A DNA stretch of 64,000 nt from Nocardia stercoris (GTDB taxonomy: Bacteria > Actinomycetota > Actinomycetes > Mycobacteriales > Mycobacteriaceae): the NCBI RefSeq assembly GCF_003696265.1, contig NZ_RFFH01000022.1, forward strand, positions 1 through 64,000, in the 5' to 3' direction. A program made the translations under genes and the position numbers. The notes beneath the pieces are model-generated. The model was not told where the DNA came from. It did not search any database and saw only the letters and a list, made by a program, of their open reading frames with translations. Position 1 is the stretch's first letter. Each line of letters starts with the position of its first letter. Below, in pieces: positions 8,434-16,023 of this stretch.

Positions 8434-8772
8434 ATGAGCAGGACCGAAGAATTCGCGGCGCTCCGCCGCCACCTGGTGTCCCGGGTACTCGACGGCCCGG
8501 GATCCACGCCGGCGCAGCTGCGCGCCGGCGCGTTCGGCAATACCGTGGCCACCGAGCCGCTGGGCCGGTTCATCATGCTGGTCGCCGACAACTCCGCGCA
8601 GCTCACCGACGCCGACTTCGCCACGCTCTCGGCGGCGGGCTACACCGACGACCAGCTGTTCGAGATAGTCGTCTGTGCGGCACTCGGCGCGGCGAACCGG
8701 CAGTACGACGCGGCCCGGGCCGCGCTCGCGGCAGCGCTGGGCGACGAGGGGGCCGACGATGCGTCCCGCTAG
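8434..8772 (+). CDS. CMD-like small protein
   Basis: A 112-aa protein with an AGGAGG site before the ATG. The C-terminal SAAGYTDDQLFEIVVCAALG followed by AANRQYDAARAALAAALG matches the C-terminal helices of carboxymuconolactone decarboxylase/AhpD-like proteins, but the catalytic ExxxxxC...H signature is absent. Its last 14 bases overlap the next gene, which has that signature. The two may form a heteromeric unit, as seen with other split CMD pairs; this is inference. It is divergent from the CYP125-like gene across 190 bases. Confidence 0.6.
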   Translation: MSRTEEFAALRRHLVSRVLDGPGSTPAQLRAGAFGNTVATEPLGRFIMLVADNSAQLTDADFATLSAAGYTDDQLFEIVVCAALGAANRQYDAARAALAAALGDEGADDASR

Positions 8773-9340
8773 CCTCGAACGCGGTATCGGGCCGGTGCCG
8801 AAGATGTTGTTCCGGTTCGTTCGCATGGTGACCGGGCGGCCGGTTCCCGACGCTGCGAAGATCACCTTCTACCGCCCCGACTTCTACGGCGCGGCCATGA
8901 AGAAGTTCACCCACGAAGCCATGCGCGGAGACTCGGCGTGGTCGGTCGCCGAGCGTGAGCTGATGGCGGCCTACATCTCCGAGGTCAATCGCGCGCCCTT
9001 CTGCGTCGGCGCCCACACCGCTACTGCCGCACAAGCTTTCGGTGATCCGGACAAGGTGGCCGCCGCGCTCGCCGATCCCGCGAGTGCCGATATTCCCGTC
9101 GGTCTGGCGGCGACCCTGGTCCTGCTCGGCACGCTGGCCCGATCCGGGCGCGTGGACGCCGCCCACGTCCGCGCGGTGCTCGCGACCGGCGTCACCGCGC
9201 AGCAGATCGAGGACGCGCTCGCAGTTGCCTTCGCATTCAACGTCACCGACCGCCTGGCCAACGCCTTCGACTTCGAGCAATTGACGCCGGAGGGCTTCGC
9301 GTCCGGCGCGAAGTACCTGCTGAAACGCGGCTACCGCTGA
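8759..9340 (+). CDS. CMD/AhpD-family alkylhydroperoxidase-like protein
   Basis: A 193-aa protein with the CMD core AERELMAAYISEVNRAPFCV followed by GAH: the catalytic-type Glu, Cys and His are present, but there is one Cys rather than the CxxC of AhpD. Peroxidase-related proteins of this family commonly look like this. The ATG at 8759 overlaps the stop of the preceding small protein. The end of the gene runs 10 bases into the convergent hydrolase gene. A detoxification role linked to P450 chemistry is a guess from position. Confidence 0.7.
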   Translation: MRPASLERGIGPVPKMLFRFVRMVTGRPVPDAAKITFYRPDFYGAAMKKFTHEAMRGDSAWSVAERELMAAYISEVNRAPFCVGAHTATAAQAFGDPDKVAAALADPASADIPVGLAATLVLLGTLARSGRVDAAHVRAVLATGVTAQQIEDALAVAFAFNVTDRLANAFDFEQLTPEGFASGAKYLLKRGYR

Positions 9341-10239
9341 GCCGGTTCGGATTCCGATCCGCGCGCGGCGGGGCCACCCACTTCGAGCAGGAAGCGCTCG
9401 ACGACGTCGGTGAATCGGTCCGGTTCCTCCAGCATCGGGAGATGGCCACTGGCGGTGAAGGTTTCGGCCCGGCGCGGCCGCAGTACGGTGGCGTCGAGCC
9501 GGTGGCCGGCGGCGGAGGAGAGCACGCGGTTGCGGGCACCCCAGATCGTGCAGATCGGCGGGAAGTCCGGATCGAGCAGCGCTCGGTCCAGTGCGGCGAA
9601 GGATTTCCGGAAGTCGGCCGCGATGTCGCTGTCCACCAGCGGTTGCAGCGCGCCGGGGCGGGTCCAGAGCGCGCGGAGTTCCGCGGCGGGCGAGCCGGCG
9701 CTCAGGCGTGCGCGGCTGCCGCCGGGACCCAGCTGCTGATCGAGAATCGCGGCGGCGATCGGCGCGGGCAGGCTGAGCGTGCGCAGCACGGCGAGCCGTC
9801 GCGCCACCCACGGCAGGGCGTTCGCGAGCCGGATCGCCGCCCCCAGCGGCCGCGGCCCGACCGTGGCATAGGTCGCCGGGTTGGCCAGAACCAGCGCGGT
9901 CACGGTGGCGGGCCGGCGGATCGCGTACGACAGCGCGGTGGCCGCCCCGACACAATTGCCGACCAGCGCCACCCGTTCGAGACCCTGCTCGTCGATCAGC
10001 CGCGCGAGCAGATCCGTGTAGTTGGCGAGGGTGTATTCGTCGCGGGCGCCGCGATCGGAGTCGCCGTAGCCGAGCAGGTCGAGCGCGAACACCTCGCGGT
10101 GGCGGGCCAGTGCCCGCATCTGGTGGGTCCAGACCAGCCGCGACGTGCCGAGATTGTGTAGCAGGACGACCGGCGCTCCGGCGCCCAGGCGTTCGTAGAC
10201 GATCGTGCGGCCGTTGTGCTCGAACCGCTGCACTGCCAT
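9331..10239 (-). CDS. Alpha/beta-hydrolase with altered triad
   Basis: A 302-aa alpha/beta-hydrolase fold protein. The oxyanion region VVLLHNLGTSRLVW and the strand FALDLLGYGDSD are canonical. At the nucleophile elbow the sequence is ALVGNCVGAA, so Cys96 replaces Ser. At the usual acid position the sequence is IWGARNRVLS, so Asn237 replaces Asp. The catalytic His is kept (SGHLPMLEEPDRF, His266). The codons TGT and AAC are clear in the DNA. Such a triad is found in dienelactone hydrolases for Cys, but Cys together with Asn is unusual. It is divergent from a TetR regulator with a pair of operator-like repeats between them. Confidence 0.8.
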   Translation of the reverse strand: MAVQRFEHNGRTIVYERLGAGAPVVLLHNLGTSRLVWTHQMRALARHREVFALDLLGYGDSDRGARDEYTLANYTDLLARLIDEQGLERVALVGNCVGAATALSYAIRRPATVTALVLANPATYATVGPRPLGAAIRLANALPWVARRLAVLRTLSLPAPIAAAILDQQLGPGGSRARLSAGSPAAELRALWTRPGALQPLVDSDIAADFRKSFAALDRALLDPDFPPICTIWGARNRVLSSAAGHRLDATVLRPRRAETFTASGHLPMLEEPDRFTDVVERFLLEVGGPAARGSESEPAQR

Positions 10240-10257
10240 ACCCGACCTCCGCGCCAC

Positions 10258-10311
10258 TACTGAATCGACTTCCAATAGATCGTGCCGCGTTATTGAGTCC
10301 ACTGTCAATAG
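10258..10311. promoter_or_regulatory. Two operator-like repeats between hydrolase and TetR genes
   Basis: Two 21-bp copies at 10258-10278 and 10291-10311 agree at 15 positions. The second is a near-palindrome, TATTGA-N8-TCAATA, and the first has the same layout with changes. Their start-to-start distance of 33 bp is about three helical turns, so two dimers would bind on the same face. The region separates the hydrolase start (10239) from the TetR start (10338). Confidence 0.6.
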
Positions 10312-10337
10312 CGGGATCGGCTGGCTAGGATCGCAGC

Positions 10338-10943
10338 GTGTCCGCCCCACGTACCCGGTCTCGCCTCGGCACGGCGGAACGCCGCGCGCAGCTGCTGCGC
10401 ATCGGCGCGGAGAAGTTCGGCACCCAGGCCTACGACGACGTGTGGATGGAGAGCGTGGCCGCCGCCGCGGGCGTATCGGTGGGCCTGATCTACCACTACT
10501 TCGGCAACAAGAAGGCGTTCGCGGCGGCCGTCGTCGAGGCGCAATCGGAGGCGCTGCTGGCGGAGATGCGCACCGACGCGTCGCAGCCGCTCGACCGTCA
10601 GGTGCGCGATGCGCTCGATGCCTACCTGCGGTTCGTCGAGGCGAACGAGCACGGCTACCGCGCACTGCGCAACGCGGCCGCCATGGCCGACGAGGACGTG
10701 CGCGCCATCGTCGACCGCAATACCGCCGAACTCGAACGCCGGATCGCCGCGGCGCTCGGCTGTTCAGCCGCGGTGCCCGCCGATGTGGCACTGACCGTCC
10801 ACGGCTGGGTCGCGTTCACTGTGGCCGTCTGCCTACGCTGGCTCGACGACCGCGGGATGGACCGAGACGCGGTCCGCGACCTGTGCGCTCGCGCCCTGCT
10901 GCGCGTGGTCGCACCCCCGGAAATGATCTGCCCGCCAGAATGA
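10338..10943 (+). CDS. TetR-family regulator
   Basis: A 201-aa TetR protein with a GTG start. The N-terminal helix-turn-helix is FGTQAYDDVWMESVAAAAGV followed by SVGLIYHYFGNKKAFAAAVV, canonical for the family. The ligand domain follows without a recognisable subtype. It is divergent from the Cys-type alpha/beta-hydrolase gene and probably controls that gene and itself through the repeats at 10258-10311. Confidence 0.85.
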   Translation: MSAPRTRSRLGTAERRAQLLRIGAEKFGTQAYDDVWMESVAAAAGVSVGLIYHYFGNKKAFAAAVVEAQSEALLAEMRTDASQPLDRQVRDALDAYLRFVEANEHGYRALRNAAAMADEDVRAIVDRNTAELERRIAAALGCSAAVPADVALTVHGWVAFTVAVCLRWLDDRGMDRDAVRDLCARALLRVVAPPEMICPPE

Positions 10944-10996
10944 TTCGACCGTGGCCGGATCGGACGGCCGATTGCTGTGTCGGAGAGTCGCGGTCG

Positions 10997-11590
10997 CTAA
11001 CTCTCCGGGGCCGGGTCCGCGAGGACGCGGCGCACGCAGGTGTCGAGCAGGTCGGCGACCTGGGCGTAGGAGAGCAGGCCCATGCCGCCCTGGAGCAGGG
11101 CGCCGGAGTACAGCAGTTCCAGCATGGCCAGGCGCTCGGGATCCTTCGACCCGAGGGCCACGGTGAGCCGCTGGCGGATCTCGCGGCCGATCCGGATGCG
11201 CAGGTGCTTCACGTCGGGGTCGTCGCCGAGCAGGGCGGTGCTGACGGCGCCGGCGAGCGCGGGCTCGTCGGCCACCAGCATCGAGACCTGCCGCAGGACG
11301 GCGGCCACCCGGGTGGCCGGGTCGGTGTCCTCGGTCGGTTCGGGCGGATTGGCGATCAGGCGGCGCCAGAACACCTCCGAGATCAGGTGTTCCTTGGAGG
11401 AGAAGTAGGTGTAGGCGGTAGCGGTGCCGACGCCCGCGGCGGCGGCGACGAGCCGTATAGTGGTGCCGGAGTATCCTTCTCGGGACAGCACTTCGACCGC
11501 GGCCACGGTGAGCCGATCGACGGTGTCGGCCTGCTTCTCGGTCAAGCGGCGCCGAGTTGCTTCGATACCGGTAGACGCTAGTTCGGACAT
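10997..11590 (-). CDS. TetR-family regulator of the P450 regulon (Rv0767c-like)
   Basis: A 197-aa TetR protein. The HTH includes LSREGYSGTTIRLVAAAAGV and GTATAYTYFSSKEHLISEVF. By position it corresponds to M. tuberculosis Rv0767c, which follows the ferredoxin-CYP51-SDR-CYP123 genes. It is the last gene of the CYP123-like operon, 11 bases after the acyl-CoA ligase. A copy of the operator core seen before all three P450 genes overlaps its start codon (11585-11599), which is the main argument that this protein binds that operator and controls its own gene. The ATG at 11590 was chosen over longer upstream frames that run into the preceding gene. Confidence 0.85.
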   Translation of the reverse strand: MSELASTGIEATRRRLTEKQADTVDRLTVAAVEVLSREGYSGTTIRLVAAAAGVGTATAYTYFSSKEHLISEVFWRRLIANPPEPTEDTDPATRVAAVLRQVSMLVADEPALAGAVSTALLGDDPDVKHLRIRIGREIRQRLTVALGSKDPERLAMLELLYSGALLQGGMGLLSYAQVADLLDTCVRRVLADPAPES

Positions 11591-11599
11591 GTGTCTGGA
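11585..11599. promoter_or_regulatory. Operator core overlapping the tetR start codon
   Basis: GGACATGTGTCTGGA, identical to the core at 8283-8297 and 17303-17317. It includes the complement of the start codon (11588-11590). It fits autoregulation or an internal promoter for tetR; part of the match could be coincidental because the codons constrain it. Confidence 0.5.
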
Positions 11600-11601
11600 T
11601 T

Positions 11602-13212
11602 CTACTCGACCCGGTGGTCCGGCGAACGCTCGGCGGTCCGGTCGCGAGCCCACCGATAGTCCGGCTTACCGCTGGGCGAGCGCACGATCGTCTCGGCCAC
11701 CCAGATACTGCGCGGCACCTTGTAACCCGCCAGGTAGCGGCGCGCGTGACCGGTCAGCGCCGCGAAATCGACATCGGAATCACCGGCCACCGATACGACG
11801 GCCGCGACCTGCTGTCCCCAGCGCTCGTGCGCGATCCCCACCACCACGGCGTCGAACACCGATTCGTGGGATTTGAGCACACTCTCGACCTCCTCCACGA
11901 ACACCTTCTCGCCGCCGGTGTTGATCACCATGTTGCCGCGCCCGATCAGTGTGATGTGGCCGCCCTCCTCGGCCCGTGCCCGGTCGTCGGTGATCACCAT
12001 CCGCTTGCCGTCGACCGTCTTGAACAGCCGCTCGGACTTCTCGGGATCCTTGTAGTAGCCCAGCGGCACCGCACCGGTTTTCGCGAGCCAGCCCTCCGCA
12101 CCGACCGCCACCGGTGTGCCGTTCTCGTCCACGACCACCGCGCCACGCCCGGTCTGCACCCGCGGCCCGCGACCCGGATCGTCGTCCTTGGTGGCGTAAC
12201 CGATTCCGCCGAATCCGGTTTCGGACGAGCCGATGGAATCCGAGATCAGCCGATCCGGAAAGTTCTCCAGCAGCGCGTTCTTCGTCGGCTGCGACAGCAG
12301 GGCCGCACCTGAGGCGATCACCATCAGCGAACTCACATCCGAGGGCGCCGCGATGTAGGCGTCGAGCAGTGGCCGGGCCATCGCGTCGCCGGTGAGCACC
12401 ATGACGAACGGCTTCTCTCGTGCCACGGTCGCCCAGATCCGCCGCGGATCGAAGCTCGATTCGAAGATGACCGTGGCGCCGGACCACAGCGCGTTGAAGG
12501 TGGGCATCATGCCGGCCGCGTGGATCAGCGGCGGCAACATCAGCCAGGTCGTCGGCGGGTTCCCGGTGCCCACCCGGGACTGCTGGTACTCGTCGGCGAC
12601 CGGCTCGTTGGTGTAGAAGTCGATCCCGCCGCCCAGCACCCGCCACATGTCCTCCTGGCGCCACATCACGCCCTTGGGCATGCCGGTGGTACCGCCGGTG
12701 TACATCATGAACAGGTCGTCGGCCGACCGCTCCCGCGCCACCCGGCCGGGGGCGCCGGCCGCCATGGCCTGCTCGTAAGGCGTTGCGTCACTGGCGATCG
12801 CGTCGCTGCCCAGATCGTCGTCGACCACGAACACGTGCCGGACCCCGGGCACTGCCGCCAGCGCGGCCTGCGCCGCCGGCGCGTAACTGCGGTGGTACAC
12901 CAGCGCGTCGAGATCGGCGTTGTCGTAGAGGTAGCGCAGTTCCGGCGCGCCGTATCGGTAGTTCACGTTGATCGGTACCGCGCGCAGTTTGAACGTGGCG
13001 AGCAGGGTTTCCATGGTCTCGATGCTGTTGTGCATCTGGAACCCGATGTGCGCGCTGGTATCCAGGCCGAGCGAGGTGAAATACGAGGCGAGCCGGTCGG
13101 CCCGCTCGTCGAGCTCGGCGAAGGTGACACGGCGGTCGCCGTGGATCACGGCGGTACGCTCGGGCATCGCGTCGACCGCGTGCTCGAACAGGTCGGCGAA
13201 GTTGGACGCCAT
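11602..13212 (-). CDS. Acyl-CoA synthetase (FadD family)
   Basis: A 536-aa ANL-superfamily ligase. The P-loop is DDLFMMYTGGTTGMPKGVMW near residue 167. DSIGSSETGFGG is the A5 motif, RMVITDDRARAEEGGHITLI and GRGNMVINTGGEKVFVEEVE form the hinge/A8 region, and SPSGKPDYRW contains the C-terminal catalytic Lys. It is close to the mycobacterial FadD enzymes that activate steroid side-chain acids and related lipids. It would form the CoA thioester of acids produced by the P450s and aldehyde dehydrogenase. It lies 22 bases after the unknown 417-aa gene and 11 bases before tetR in one operon. Confidence 0.9.
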   Translation of the reverse strand: MASNFADLFEHAVDAMPERTAVIHGDRRVTFAELDERADRLASYFTSLGLDTSAHIGFQMHNSIETMETLLATFKLRAVPINVNYRYGAPELRYLYDNADLDALVYHRSYAPAAQAALAAVPGVRHVFVVDDDLGSDAIASDATPYEQAMAAGAPGRVARERSADDLFMMYTGGTTGMPKGVMWRQEDMWRVLGGGIDFYTNEPVADEYQQSRVGTGNPPTTWLMLPPLIHAAGMMPTFNALWSGATVIFESSFDPRRIWATVAREKPFVMVLTGDAMARPLLDAYIAAPSDVSSLMVIASGAALLSQPTKNALLENFPDRLISDSIGSSETGFGGIGYATKDDDPGRGPRVQTGRGAVVVDENGTPVAVGAEGWLAKTGAVPLGYYKDPEKSERLFKTVDGKRMVITDDRARAEEGGHITLIGRGNMVINTGGEKVFVEEVESVLKSHESVFDAVVVGIAHERWGQQVAAVVSVAGDSDVDFAALTGHARRYLAGYKVPRSIWVAETIVRSPSGKPDYRWARDRTAERSPDHRVE

Positions 13213-13234
13213 GGGTTTCCCTCTCGAAGGCAGT

Positions 13235-14488
13235 TCAGAGGACGGTCAGTGGCAGCGGGATGCCGCGGTCGGCGAAGCGGAAGTCGGCACCGGTGGAGAA
13301 CCGGGTGATGGCGACCTCCCCGGATTCGCGGAACGGCTTGTCCGCCTTGCCGAATCGCACGGTCAGCCCGTCGGCGTCGTCGGCCGCGACCTCGGCCGTG
13401 TAGTGCGGGTCGACCCCGCGGGCCATGGCCGCCACGGCGCCCAGGTGTTCGGCGTCGATCAGGGCCGGCCAGGTGCCGTCCACGGTCGCGCCGCCGGCCT
13501 TCGGCAACCACAGTTGCACCCCGGACGTGGTGAGCTCGATCCGAGCCCCGCTGTAGCGCAACGGGTTCCATGCGGGATGCAGGCGCAGCACCTGGGCCAG
13601 CGCCGCGTCGTCGGTGCCGAGCCCGAGGGCGTCGCGCAGCCGCTCGGACGTCAGTCCGGCGATGCCGGTGAACTGGGCGCGGCCGATCCGGGCGGTCTCC
13701 GCGGCATCGGCCCGGCCGCCCACCGCGATCAGGAAGGCCAGCGTCAGCAGGTGATGCTGCAGGCACACCTCGTCGGCCATCCGGATCAGCGCCGACCGCG
13801 AGAAGTCCGCGAACCGCAGGTCGCTGAGCAACGGGCCCGAATAGTCGCCCATCCCTTCGTCGTTCGGGTCGATCGGGTCGAGTTCCACTGCGGCCGCCCG
13901 TGAATTCGCCGCCCGGTGCGCGTTCGCCGGGGCGGGTGGCGGCACATGCGAGTCGTCGATGGTCACCGTCCACGCGCACACCGGCTTCCGGTCGGCCGGT
14001 ACGCGTGGTGGCCGGTGGATCGGGCGGACCTGGGCCTTCGGGTTGGTGGCCAGCGCGGTGGCGTCGAAGGTCGGGTCCTCGATGTCGTGGCACATCGAGA
14101 ACACGAACTCCTCGCCCATCGGCTCCACGTCGGCGAGCGCGCCGCAGTGGTCGAGCCAGAACTCGCCGTGATCGTGGTCGTCGACCCGGTAGCGGAAGTC
14201 CATGAACTGCGGGGGTGCGCCGATATCCAGCTGCAGCCCTTTGAAGATCGTCTCCACGCTGTCGCCCGCGTAGCCGAGCGCGCGCCGCATGCGGCGAGTG
14301 TAGACCGGGCTGGCGACCTGCCATTCCTCGATGGCGACCTGTGCCATGCCCTCCCGGCCGAACGCGGCGATGCTGTGCGCCATCCCGGACCGGTCGATCA
14401 GGTGCCCGCTCAACAGCAGTTCGGGCACCAGGATCGCGAGTTGCTCGCGGGTCAGGTCCGCGTAGGCGCTGCGGGCCGGGGTCACCAC
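13235..14488 (-). CDS. Conserved protein of unknown function in the P450/acyl-CoA ligase operon
   Basis: A 417-aa protein starting at one of two GTG codons (14488 or 14485) that overlap the TGA of the NTF2-like gene. I do not recognise the family. Distinctive stretches are DHDHGEFWLDHCGALADVEP, FSMCHDIEDPTFDATALATN and AQVRPIHRPPR in the first half, with several His, Cys and Asp that could bind metal or substrate, and LIRMADEVCLQHHLLTLAFL in the second half. No signal peptide or membrane helix is seen. Its place between an NTF2-like protein and an acyl-CoA ligase under a P450 promoter suggests a lipid or steroid catabolic enzyme; that is inference. Confidence 0.7.
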   Translation of the reverse strand: MVTPARSAYADLTREQLAILVPELLLSGHLIDRSGMAHSIAAFGREGMAQVAIEEWQVASPVYTRRMRRALGYAGDSVETIFKGLQLDIGAPPQFMDFRYRVDDHDHGEFWLDHCGALADVEPMGEEFVFSMCHDIEDPTFDATALATNPKAQVRPIHRPPRVPADRKPVCAWTVTIDDSHVPPPAPANAHRAANSRAAAVELDPIDPNDEGMGDYSGPLLSDLRFADFSRSALIRMADEVCLQHHLLTLAFLIAVGGRADAAETARIGRAQFTGIAGLTSERLRDALGLGTDDAALAQVLRLHPAWNPLRYSGARIELTTSGVQLWLPKAGGATVDGTWPALIDAEHLGAVAAMARGVDPHYTAEVAADDADGLTVRFGKADKPFRESGEVAITRFSTGADFRFADRGIPLPLTVL

Positions 14489-15030
14489 AGCGGCACCGGC
14501 CCCTTGCCGATCGGGTACCAGCCGGGCAGCGGGCCGGCGACCGATCGCTCGATCCGCTTGGTCATGCCGTCCGACAGCGCGTTCGCGGTGATCATCTCGA
14601 GAAACAGCGCGCTCACATTGCCGAAGTCGAAAAAGTCACGCTGCCAGGACCATTGGAAGTCTCCGGCGTAGCGGAACCAGCTCCCGCCGATACCCTGTGG
14701 CGAGTAGTGACTGCCGTCCGGGCGGGTGTTCTCGTTGACCTGCTTCCACAGGCCGATCAGGTTGCCGGTCCGGTCGTCGATCACCCAGTCCTGGTACGGA
14801 TAGGTCCAGCCGTCCAGGCCGTCCATCTCGGTACCGAGGGCGTAGTCGCGGATCTCGTCGCGCCCGACGGCCATGAACTCCTGGGTGGGCCCGTAGTTCC
14901 AGCCGTAGGTGGCGTCGACGGTGTAGAAGTCGGCCAGTGGCCGCCAGTCCCCGGCGGCTTCGCAGTCCTGGTTGGCCCGCAGCCAGCGGGCGACCATTTC
15001 GTCGAGCTCGGCACGGTCGAATTCGGCCAT
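14482..15030 (-). CDS. NTF2-like (SnoaL-type) protein
   Basis: A 182-aa protein with the cone-shaped NTF2-like fold pattern: MVARWLRANQDCEAAGDWRP then LADFYTVDATYGWNYGPTQE, and a Trp/Tyr-rich continuation (LDGWTYPYQDWVIDDRTGNL). Such proteins are often small isomerases, hydratases or dehydrases of steroids and polyketides. The ATG at 15030 follows AAGGACC. It lies 13 bases downstream of the ferredoxin gene and overlaps the following gene. Confidence 0.72.
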   Translation of the reverse strand: MAEFDRAELDEMVARWLRANQDCEAAGDWRPLADFYTVDATYGWNYGPTQEFMAVGRDEIRDYALGTEMDGLDGWTYPYQDWVIDDRTGNLIGLWKQVNENTRPDGSHYSPQGIGGSWFRYAGDFQWSWQRDFFDFGNVSALFLEMITANALSDGMTKRIERSVAGPLPGWYPIGKGPVPLW

Positions 15031-15043
15031 GACGGTGGTCCTT

Positions 15044-15235
15044 TCACTCGGTGATCGACAGGGCCCGGGTGGGGCAGTAGCGCACGGCGGCCTCGACGGC
15101 GGCGCGAGCATCGGGATCCGGTGTGGCGCAGAGGATCTCCACCTTGCCGTGTTTGGGCACGGTGAAGATCCCGGGCGCTTCCTCCTGGCAGGCGGCGTGA
15201 CCCTGACACAGGTCGAGGTCGACGGTGATCTTCAC
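15044..15235 (-). CDS. [3Fe-4S] ferredoxin (Rv0763c-like)
   Basis: A 63-aa ferredoxin with a GTG start overlapping the SDR stop (GTGA). The three cluster Cys lie in DLCQGHAACQEEAP and RYCPTRAL, the C-x5-C...CP pattern of P450-associated [3Fe-4S] ferredoxins. The M. tuberculosis homologue Rv0763c is next to cyp51 and supplies electrons to it. Here it sits in the CYP123-like operon and is the only ferredoxin in the window, so it may serve all three P450s. Confidence 0.92.
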   Translation of the reverse strand: MKITVDLDLCQGHAACQEEAPGIFTVPKHGKVEILCATPDPDARAAVEAAVRYCPTRALSITE

Positions 15236-16023
15236 GAGGCGCTCCGCGGGTCCTGGACGCGCGCCTCGGGCTGCACCTCGGTGAGCTGGATGTGGGCGCC
15301 GCGCGGCGCGGACACGACCGCGGCGATGGCGGAGGCCAGATTGCGCGCCTTCAGCATCTCCGAGTGCCGGGCGAAGCCGAAGCGCACCCAGTCCGCCAGC
15401 ACCGGGGTGATGATCTCGGCGGTGGTGTCGGTGCCCATCCCGGTCATCGTGGGGCCCGGGCGGACCAGCGAGGCGCGAACTCCCGTGCCCTCCAACTCCA
15501 TCCACATCTGGCGGGCCATCGCCTCGACCGCGGACTTCGCGGCCGGATACGCGCCCGAGCGAGGGCGGGGCTGGACAGCGGTGTCGGAGCTGATCATGAC
15601 GAAGTCGCCCCGCTGCCGTTCGACCATGCCGGGCACCACGCGGTGGATCAGCCGCTGCACGCCGAGCAGGTGCACGTTCACCTGTGCCGCGAAATCGTCG
15701 GGATCCATCTCGTGGACCTTGCCGAAACGCAGGTCGCCGGCGCCGGAGACCACGATCTCCGCGGTGCCCAGCGCGGCCTGGGCGCCGGTCACGAACTCGT
15801 CCACCGATGCGCGGTCGGTGACGTCGAGCCGGCCGGCCCAGGCCTCGCCGCCGTTGGCATTGATCTTCGCGGCCAGTTCCGCGCACAGGTCGACGCGGCG
15901 CGCGCCCAGCGCCACCGGGTAGCCCAGTGCGGCAAGGGTTTCCGCGGTGGCGGCGCCGATGCCGGAGGAGGCGCCGGCAATCAGGGCCGGCCGGCGGTCG
16001 GGATGGGGTTCGAAGCGGGGCAT
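15232..16023 (-). CDS. Short-chain dehydrogenase/reductase (Rv0765c-like)
   Basis: A 263-aa classical SDR. The cofactor motif ALIAGASSGIGAATAETLAA is near residues 13-32. The catalytic Ser is in FVMISSDTAVQPRPRSG, and the Tyr-Lys pair is in GAYPAAKSAVEAMARQM near residue 157. ASLVRPGPTMTGMGTDT follows. It corresponds to M. tuberculosis Rv0765c. It begins within the CYP123-like stop codon (TGATG) and overlaps the ferredoxin start, so the three are translationally coupled. It probably oxidises an alcohol generated by the P450. Confidence 0.9.
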   Translation of the reverse strand: MPRFEPHPDRRPALIAGASSGIGAATAETLAALGYPVALGARRVDLCAELAAKINANGGEAWAGRLDVTDRASVDEFVTGAQAALGTAEIVVSGAGDLRFGKVHEMDPDDFAAQVNVHLLGVQRLIHRVVPGMVERQRGDFVMISSDTAVQPRPRSGAYPAAKSAVEAMARQMWMELEGTGVRASLVRPGPTMTGMGTDTTAEIITPVLADWVRFGFARHSEMLKARNLASAIAAVVSAPRGAHIQLTEVQPEARVQDPRSAS

